64,000 nt of DNA from Struthidea cinerea (lineage: Eukaryota > Chordata > Aves > Passeriformes > Corcoracidae): positions 186,001 through 250,000 of the forward strand of contig VZTI01003402.1 of assembly GCA_013397865.1 (NCBI GenBank), given 5' to 3'. Every line of letters starts with the position of its first letter. Position 1 is the first letter of the stretch. Below the pieces are notes generated by a model, which saw nothing but the letters and a program-made list of their open reading frames with translations, was not told the origin of the DNA and did not search any database. A program made the position numbers and the translations under genes. Below are positions 57,671 through 64,000 of this stretch, in pieces.

Positions 57671-59636
57671 CTACCAGTCCCGGGACAGCTTGGTGTTCTG
57701 ATCCCTTTTGGGGGGTGCAGGGGGTGGCCCCCTCCGTAACGTTGCATAGCCAGATATATGACTGCCCCCAAAGCTGCTGGTCTTCTGCTGGTCAGCCAGC
57801 AGCTCTGGCGGGGGTGGAGGCAGGGCCATGTCGTCCATGGTGGCGGTGGGCTCCGTTCTGGACATCCGCGCAGAGGAGAGGGAGCCGTGCCGGGTGATGG
57901 ATTTCCGCTGCAGCGTCCGGTTGAGGTCTGCCAGGAATCCCGGCTGAACGCTAAGGCTGGACTTGGGTGACGTGGGCACTTGTGGGCCAGCTGACCCTGG
58001 GGGCTCTGCGACCTCTGCCTGTGTCAGTCGGGTGCTGTCGTTCCGCTTGGGGCGTGTGGGTGGTGGGGCTTTTTTCACAGATGGTTTTGACCACGCCTGT
58101 GGCTGGGGATTTACAACAGCAACTTTTGGGGAGGTGCTGCCTGAAAACACAGATGGAATTTCTACTGGAGGGGGAGGAAGATCTATTTCAGGCGGTGGTG
58201 GTGGGAAGTCTGAATCGGATGGTGGTGAAGGAAATTCAACCACAGGTTCCTTTCCAGACACACTCGGAGCAGAAGCCTTGGCTGGGATCCCACCTTGTGG
58301 AAGGACAATGGGCAGGCTCACACCAGAAAGGTTGAGCTTTCCTGGCTTTGGAGGGGCTGGAGGAGGTGATGACTCCTTGGAAGGAGATCCTGACGGCTCC
58401 GATGAGTGTGCAAATTTGCTGACAAGGCGGTCCACTGAAGGCCTCTTGGACTCATGGTACTCAGTGGAGCTTGTGGACTTGATGCTGGAGTTGCGCTGAG
58501 GTGTTGGAGGCGGTTTCTTCCCTCCAGGGCTTGATGTCTTGCCGGCCTTTTTGACTGGAGACCCTGATTTGTCAGGAGGGGGAGAACCTGCAGAGGAAGC
58601 TGGGGAAGGAGGTGGAGGAGGAAACACTAAACTGCTCTCTGGTGGAGGAGGGGGGAAATCTGGTGAGGGAGCAGCAGCAGGCTGCCATTTGGGCTTTGCC
58701 TTCACTGCTGGAGGCGACTGTGGAGCCACAGTCAGTGGAAGGGGTTTCAGAGGCTGGGGCTCAGTGGCAGGTGGTGTGGGAGGAGGTGGGAACTGGCTGA
58801 CTATCTGCTTCACCACCGACGGCACTGGGGACTGAGGGGATGGAGGAGGCTTTACTGAGAAACTCTGCTGCTTTGGGAATGTTGCAGGGGGAGTGGGACC
58901 AGGAGGGGCTGGGGGCAGGGGAGGCAGCTGGGGAGAAGTGACACTTGGTTGTTTCTTTATTGCAAGGGGCAAGGGCGCAGTCACAGAGGGAGTGACGTGT
59001 GTGACCCCTGGTGATGCTGCCTTCCCACTAGGCTGAGGGGGCAGAACTGCCATGACAGGCTNNNNNNNNNNNNNNNNNNNNNNNNNNNNNNNNNNNNNNN
59101 NNNNNNNNNNNNNNNNNNNNNNNNNNNNNNNNNNNNNNNNNNNNNNNNNNNNNNNNNNNNNNNNNNNNNNNNNNNNNNNNNNNNNNNNNNNNNNNNNNNN
59201 NNNNNNNNNNNNNNNNNNNNNNNNNNNNNNNNNNNNNNNNNNNNNNNNNNNNNNNNNNNNNNNNNNNNNNNNNNNNNNNNNNNNNNNNNNNNNNNNNNNN
59301 NNNNNNNNNNNNNNNNNNNNNNNNNNNNNNNNNNNNNNNNNNNNNNNNNNNNNNNNNNNNNNNNNNNNNNNNNNNNNNNNNNNNNNNNNNNNNNNNNNNN
59401 NNNNNNNNNNNNNNNNNNNNNNNNNNNNNNNNNNNNNNNNNNNNNNNNNNNNNNNNNNNNNNNNNNNNNNNNNNNNNNNNNNNNNNNNNNNNNNNNNNNN
59501 NNNNNNNNNNNNNNNNNNNNNNNNNNNNNNNNNNNNNNNNNNNNNNNNNNNNNNNNTAGGGGGTCACCCCTTTCGTCTGCGGGGACACGGGAGCTGCGAC
59601 AGACACGAAGGGCCGACCTGCAGGCTCCACTCGGGC
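57671..59636 (-). CDS. RAPH1: RAPH1, lamellipodin: last coding exon, interrupted by an assembly gap
   Basis: Lamellipodin is a Mig10/RIAM/Lpd adaptor that binds Ras-family GTPases and phosphoinositides through an upstream RA-PH module (outside this window), recruits Ena/VASP to the leading edge and couples to the WAVE complex. Minus strand: acceptor CCCTTCCCCATAG, then ARVEPAGRPFVSVAAP to VTP (59636-59557), the gap, then PVMAVLPPQP through to NTKLSRDW and TAG at 57673-57671. The visible tail has 462 residues and matches the human C terminus (ARM-start, PPAPPKRDQNTKLSRDW end). It shows at least four Ena/VASP EVH1 ligands of FPPPP type (QFPPPPT, DFPPPPPES, VFPPPPPSP, DFPPPPPEI) and SH3 ligands such as PPPTRPKR, PPPTPQR and PPPAPPKR. 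The two sides of the gap are in different frames at the given N length. Confidence 0.96.
59062..59556. other. Assembly gap of 495 N inside the RAPH1 exon
   Basis: Run of unknown bases. In the human protein the corresponding stretch is about 150 residues rich in long proline runs, so the true DNA is probably GC-rich C-tract sequence that failed to assemble. The expected size agrees roughly with 495, but reading-frame continuity requires a length that is 2 modulo 3, and 495 is 0 modulo 3. Confidence 0.97.
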
Positions 59637-62600
59637 CTATGGGGAAGGGATTTTTAGTGAAAGTGGACAGGGAGAAAAAGAAGAGAGAGGGAAGGAGGGA
59701 GAGAGGGAAAGAGACAAAGAGATTACAAAGTCAAGGTCTAAATGTGCCCATCGTTAAAAAATAAGTGGCAGATTACAGCATGCAAGAAGTATTAGCAAAA
59801 CACTGGAACAAGAGACAATTCCAAACACTGACAAGCCTGGACCATGCAAGGGGATGGGGCAGGCCGGGAGGGGAGCCGGCAAAAATCAGTGGAGCCAGGT
59901 CTGCTCCAATCGAGGCTGACTGTCAGAGGGAAAATACACCAGCCTTGTTACTTCCGTGGGACAGGCAGTGGGACTCAGTGAGAATCACTGGCCTCCTTTG
60001 GGCAAGCGTAATGACCCAAACAGAGCCCCCCAGAGCACCACAGGCCATGACAGAGGACAGCAGGCAGAGTCAGAGATTCTGTGGACATCCCAGCTCAGTG
60101 CGACTGGAATCAAACCACACACAGCCTCCCAGAGCATGTCAAATCCTTTCATCTGTTAGTTCAGGCCTTACACTGTTCAGTGTTACAAAATGCAGAAATC
60201 CTGAACTGCTCTCAACACATTGAGAGCAAGCTCTGCACAGGAACAGTAGTGAGATACTTCTCCACATGCTCTGCTATCCAAGACTGGCAAGGAAAAAAAT
60301 AAGGAAAAAGAAAACCGAGTTTTCCTAAGAAAATTTCCCCAGAAGGAAATGTTTAGACATCTGCAAAACAAAGTAAACTTGGGAGGGAAAAGTTACACAT
60401 GCAACTATTATGTTAAGCAGAAAAAATAAGGAAAAACAGGGAAAAGCTGACTAATGGAAGGATCAATGGGAAAGCAGCAGGCAGTATTTTAGTCTACTCA
60501 TTGGGTGTTGCTCAAGTTAAGTTGTTTCTCAAAAACTGTAACCCTACAGTCCTCTTAAAAATTAAAACAATAATTGCATTACTCAAATTTATAAACATCC
60601 TCCTAACACAAAGTGTTTTGGCTACAAGCCAAGTTGTGAATTTCACAGCGCACAGTATAGAAACATGCATTAGAAATACACCACCACCACGGTAACTGAC
60701 CACACTGGGTACCTATACCTGATTAGTAGATACTTTGCAATAAGTTAGCCCAATTATGCTCATCTGCATGGGAGGAGCACGCTTTTGCTTTGTTCTAAAC
60801 ACAGGTGCATAGTGACTGTATGTGCAGAGCACCACCAAAAGGATTAGAGTCAGAAGCAATAAACAGTGATTTTACAACAAACATGGGGTGTGCCTCTATG
60901 TCACATTAGGTCTGGAAGGCAAGAATATTAACAGGTCTGGAACTAAATCAAGGTGTTCACATTACAAAACAGAGAAATCTTGATCTCTTGCAAGTGTTAG
61001 TCTGTAAATTACCATTCTCCCAATCACCAAGGTTAATGAATTTTCAATTAGCACCACCTGACCTTAATTGTGCCCTGTATAAGGCACCATGCGTGTGCTG
61101 CCCTTAGTTGTGCTGAGCTTCACTTTTGACACCTGAGACAGCAAAAGGCAACAGGAAAAATAAAGGCGGCATAAAACAGACAGAGGGAGATGAAGGCGTA
61201 ACAGAATAACTATCCCTGAATGGCAAGACCTTGGAGAATCTTGAATTTGTCCCTTAAAGCAGACACAGTGAGCAGGCATTTGGGTATTCCTTGTAGCGTC
61301 TTGTTTGAAATAATGTGTTTAAAATCTAACAAGCAAAAATGAGACTTAATGAGATCTTCACTGCCCAACTCCAAACACATGAATAAAGTATTCTTTGGGC
61401 AAAGAACAAATATTAAGTAGATGGATTATCTGCATTTTGGGAAAAGTTTTTCTTAATCTTAGATATATTTGAAAGAGGGAGGTGTTTTCCTCATACCCAT
61501 TGAAGACAGTCATTTTTACAATGAACAAGTTAAACACTCAGGACAGAGAAAAGACTATTGTGCATCTCAGGAGGCAGAGCCCCTCCCATTTCCACAGAAT
61601 CAAATTAAATTCAACATCCAGAAACATACTCAGTGATACTTTGTTTACAGAAGAACCTTGAGAGAGATTCATTCTCCTTTTTTTGTCCTTATAATTATGT
61701 GATGTCCTTCTGTGTATCTTGAGAAATTACTTATTGCATACTAGCAATTCCTATTTATAACATACATCTTCATGACTATCTGAATTTCTAAAAAAAATGC
61801 TGTAAAAACAATAGTATATCTTTTTAAAATATCAACTGTGCCTTTTCTTTTTAAGGTATTTTTTCCCAAGAAAACAAACTTCTTTAATTGAACTGTTTGC
61901 CATCTCTTTTCCCATGCTTTTGGACTGGTTAGCAAATTTAGGTCAAATATGATAGACCTCTAGAAATCTCAGTATGTTTTCGACTTCAATAAATCGTTGC
62001 AAAGTTACTGGCAACTGGTAAACGAGGGAGAAGTGGGCAGAACTCACCTATTTTTAATTTGTTGAGGCACTAGTGAAACACCCTGGCTGGAAAGAGCATC
62101 AATGTCATCTCCCTGCATGCTCTGTTCTGCCCTGCTTGCCGAGGGGGATGAGCCAGGGCTCACAAGGTGGGAGAGAGCTGTTGCACAAGGGGAAGGGACA
62201 TGCTGGAAAGTTCTGCCACTTGGCAGCAACCTGCCCACATGAACTTCTTAAGCCAGCTTTGACACCAAAGCACTGGAGCAAAGCTGCCTCTGAGGTAACT
62301 GGAGACTAATCTGCCTAAAGCACATCTCAGTGTCACTGTTAACTCCTTCTCATGTAAATTACAATTTTTCAACACTGCCGTTGCCTTTCTTGCCACACAG
62401 TTTAACATTTTCCACTGCCAGTCTGATTTCCTGGTTATTGAAGTTCCCCGGGCCAGACTTACACTGTAGTTTCACTGAAAGTAAATTTGTCACCAATTCA
62501 CTCAGAATTGTTTAACACAGATTCTCTAAGTTTACACAGTTCATTTCATTTGGATTCTTTGGAAGTTTTAGGGCAATCCATTTACCTGTGTTATGCATGA

Positions 62601-64000
62601 GGTGAAGAAATATACCTTTTCCTGGATTTGCAGAAAGTGATGAAATCTTGATACATGGATGGCCCTCAACAGGAAGCATTCTGAGTATTTTATTTTTAAC
62701 ATGGTTTTAATCAGGTAGCATAAAAATTCTTGGGGTTTATTTAGATGAGCAATTGCCAGCAGCACTACAGATTTGATAAAGAGCAGCAGTAACCCCAAGG
62801 CAGTGAACTTCAAACTTTTGCTTAAAATCTCACAGAGAGTGTATGCAGCAGCAGGACTTACACTGAACCCAAAACTTGAGGAAACAGTAACATCATTCTC
62901 ACAGCAGTACTCTTTCACCTCTGTTGGATACCTGCTAGCAAATGCCCCATCTCGTGCAGTTATCCCACTCCTGCAGAAATGATGCATCCTATACCCGCAC
63001 AGAAGCCATCTGCTGATGGACATGCACCACGTGTTGCACTCATGCAGTAGAAAAACTTGGACCATAATTTAGCAAGCTACATTCCTGGACTGAGTACTAC
63101 ATTACTATTAGAATCAGACAACTTCCAAGCCAGCAGGCACTGCAGAAAAGTTATGAATCCCAAAGGATGCAGCCATGTCAGCTTTCACACTGTCATATGC
63201 TTTCTCATCTGAAAAGGTGATGTGTTATCTTATTTTTAGTTATTTATCTGAAGCACCAGTGCCAGGTGTATTGACTCATGGTTTTAGTTTTAAAAAGCTT
63301 GCTTCCCTAGCTTGAACCTGGGGTCTGGGGAAGATTCAGAACTGACAGAAGTAATGACAGCTTCTCATAATGCACTTCCACATGTAGCTGTTACAGTTAA
63401 TGACATCAAGGCTGTTCAGGAACGCGGATATTCCTTTACACCTGACAACAAACCAGCTTCAGTGGAATTTCTCCTGTGCTTGGAAATCTTCCCCAGGAAC
63501 TATACCAGTTTACCCCAGAAAGAACAGAAAACTAACCAAACCACAACAGACCTGAGCCCCAGCCTCAATGGGTTAAAATCTTTTGTAACTCTCTAGGAGC
63601 AACAAGAGATACCACATCTGTCTTAATCCACAACTGCTGACAATGTCAGTACTTTTGTTTTGATCATATCTGAGATTACTGGTTCCATTTCCACTAGAAC
63701 AGAAAACTTCTGAGTAAAAACTACTGAAGTACTTCAATATATAGATACATCTGCTTTCAGGCCCCAGTTATTCACATCTTTACAATGGAAAGATGTGGCT
63801 ACTTAACTGGAGGAAGATCTTAGTGAAAGAATTTCATTCAACTTGTTAACAGCTTATCTTTTTATTTTGTCTTCATTCAACATTACTTAATAGGACTCTG
63901 TGAAAGGGGCTGTATAATGCCTTCAAAGAACAAAAGGCTTCTATGCACACAAATAAAAGAAAGAACAAGAAGTTGCAGGGCTGAATTACCTGACAAAGTG
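59637..64000 (-). other. RAPH1: RAPH1 intron before the last exon, non-coding
   Basis: The exon that precedes the ARVEP junction was not found here, so the intron probably continues past the window edge. Next to the acceptor lies a long pyrimidine tract on the minus strand (about 59667-59721). A 165-codon minus-strand frame at 62568-63065 and an exon-like block at 62048-62177 are discussed as uncertain. No mobile element is recognised. Confidence 0.75.
59667..59721 (-). promoter_or_regulatory. RAPH1: Extended polypyrimidine tract upstream of the RAPH1 last exon
   Basis: The + strand is almost pure purine (GGGAGAAAAAGAAGAGAGAG and similar), so the minus-strand transcript is almost pure pyrimidine 30-85 bases upstream of the acceptor at 59637-59638. 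It is a strong splice-factor (U2AF/PTB-type) binding region by known rules. Confidence 0.7.

Noticed and set aside
57963..58499. 178-codon + strand frame rich in Gly and Ser
   Set aside because: It is the antisense shadow of the proline-rich RAPH1 exon; CCN codons read backwards give Gly.
59028..59657. Two 200-codon frames running through the N-run on both strands
   Set aside because: They are open only because N cannot be a stop codon. The real content is the RAPH1 exon on either side.
62568..63065. 165-codon open frame on the minus strand in the RAPH1 intron
   Set aside because: It is long for AT-rich DNA but has no family resemblance that I recognise and no splice or promoter context tied to it. 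It is likely chance.

Overview
This is nuclear DNA from a vertebrate, almost certainly a bird and probably a neoavian one. The genes are split by kilobase-scale AT-rich introns with GT-AG borders. Recognisable transposable-element content is low, and the clearest mobile elements are two solo retroviral LTRs of types common in bird genomes. There is no bacterial, plasmid or phage content. The window holds most of one gene, the 3' end of a second convergent gene, and a 495-base assembly gap.

Layout: bases 1-10981 are the 3' part of ABI2 intron 1. ABI2 (Abl interactor 2, + strand) then runs from its second coding exon (10982-11149) to its stop codon at 45091-45093. I placed nine constitutive exons and one 87-base cassette exon, and every junction keeps the reading frame. 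An unusually long 3' UTR follows, to a poly(A) signal at 51049-51054. About 700 bases of 3'-end sequence separate it from the 3' UTR of RAPH1 (lamellipodin, - strand), which probably occupies about 51740-57670. The large last coding exon of RAPH1 spans 57671-59636 and is interrupted by the N-run at 59062-59556. Bases 59637-64000 are RAPH1 intron.

The two genes work in one process. ABI2 is a subunit of the WAVE regulatory complex and ends in an SH3 domain. Lamellipodin is a leading-edge adaptor whose proline-rich tail binds Ena/VASP proteins and Abi SH3 domains. As I recall, human ABI2 and RAPH1 are also tail-to-tail on 2q33, and the paralogues ABI1 and APBB1IP (RIAM) are convergent neighbours on 10p12, so this is an ancient linked pair.

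The less ordinary signals are: a palindromic double poly(A) signal between the genes; a recursive-splice-like site and a poison-exon candidate in ABI2 intron 3; tandem in-frame acceptors at two ABI2 exons; one CpG-rich exon in an otherwise AT-rich gene; an alanine run in exon 7; a well-preserved class II-type solo LTR with a perfect 6-bp target duplication; and a gap whose N count cannot be right if RAPH1 is intact. I found no RNA gene, CRISPR array or prokaryote-style operon, and no clearly new multigene system.
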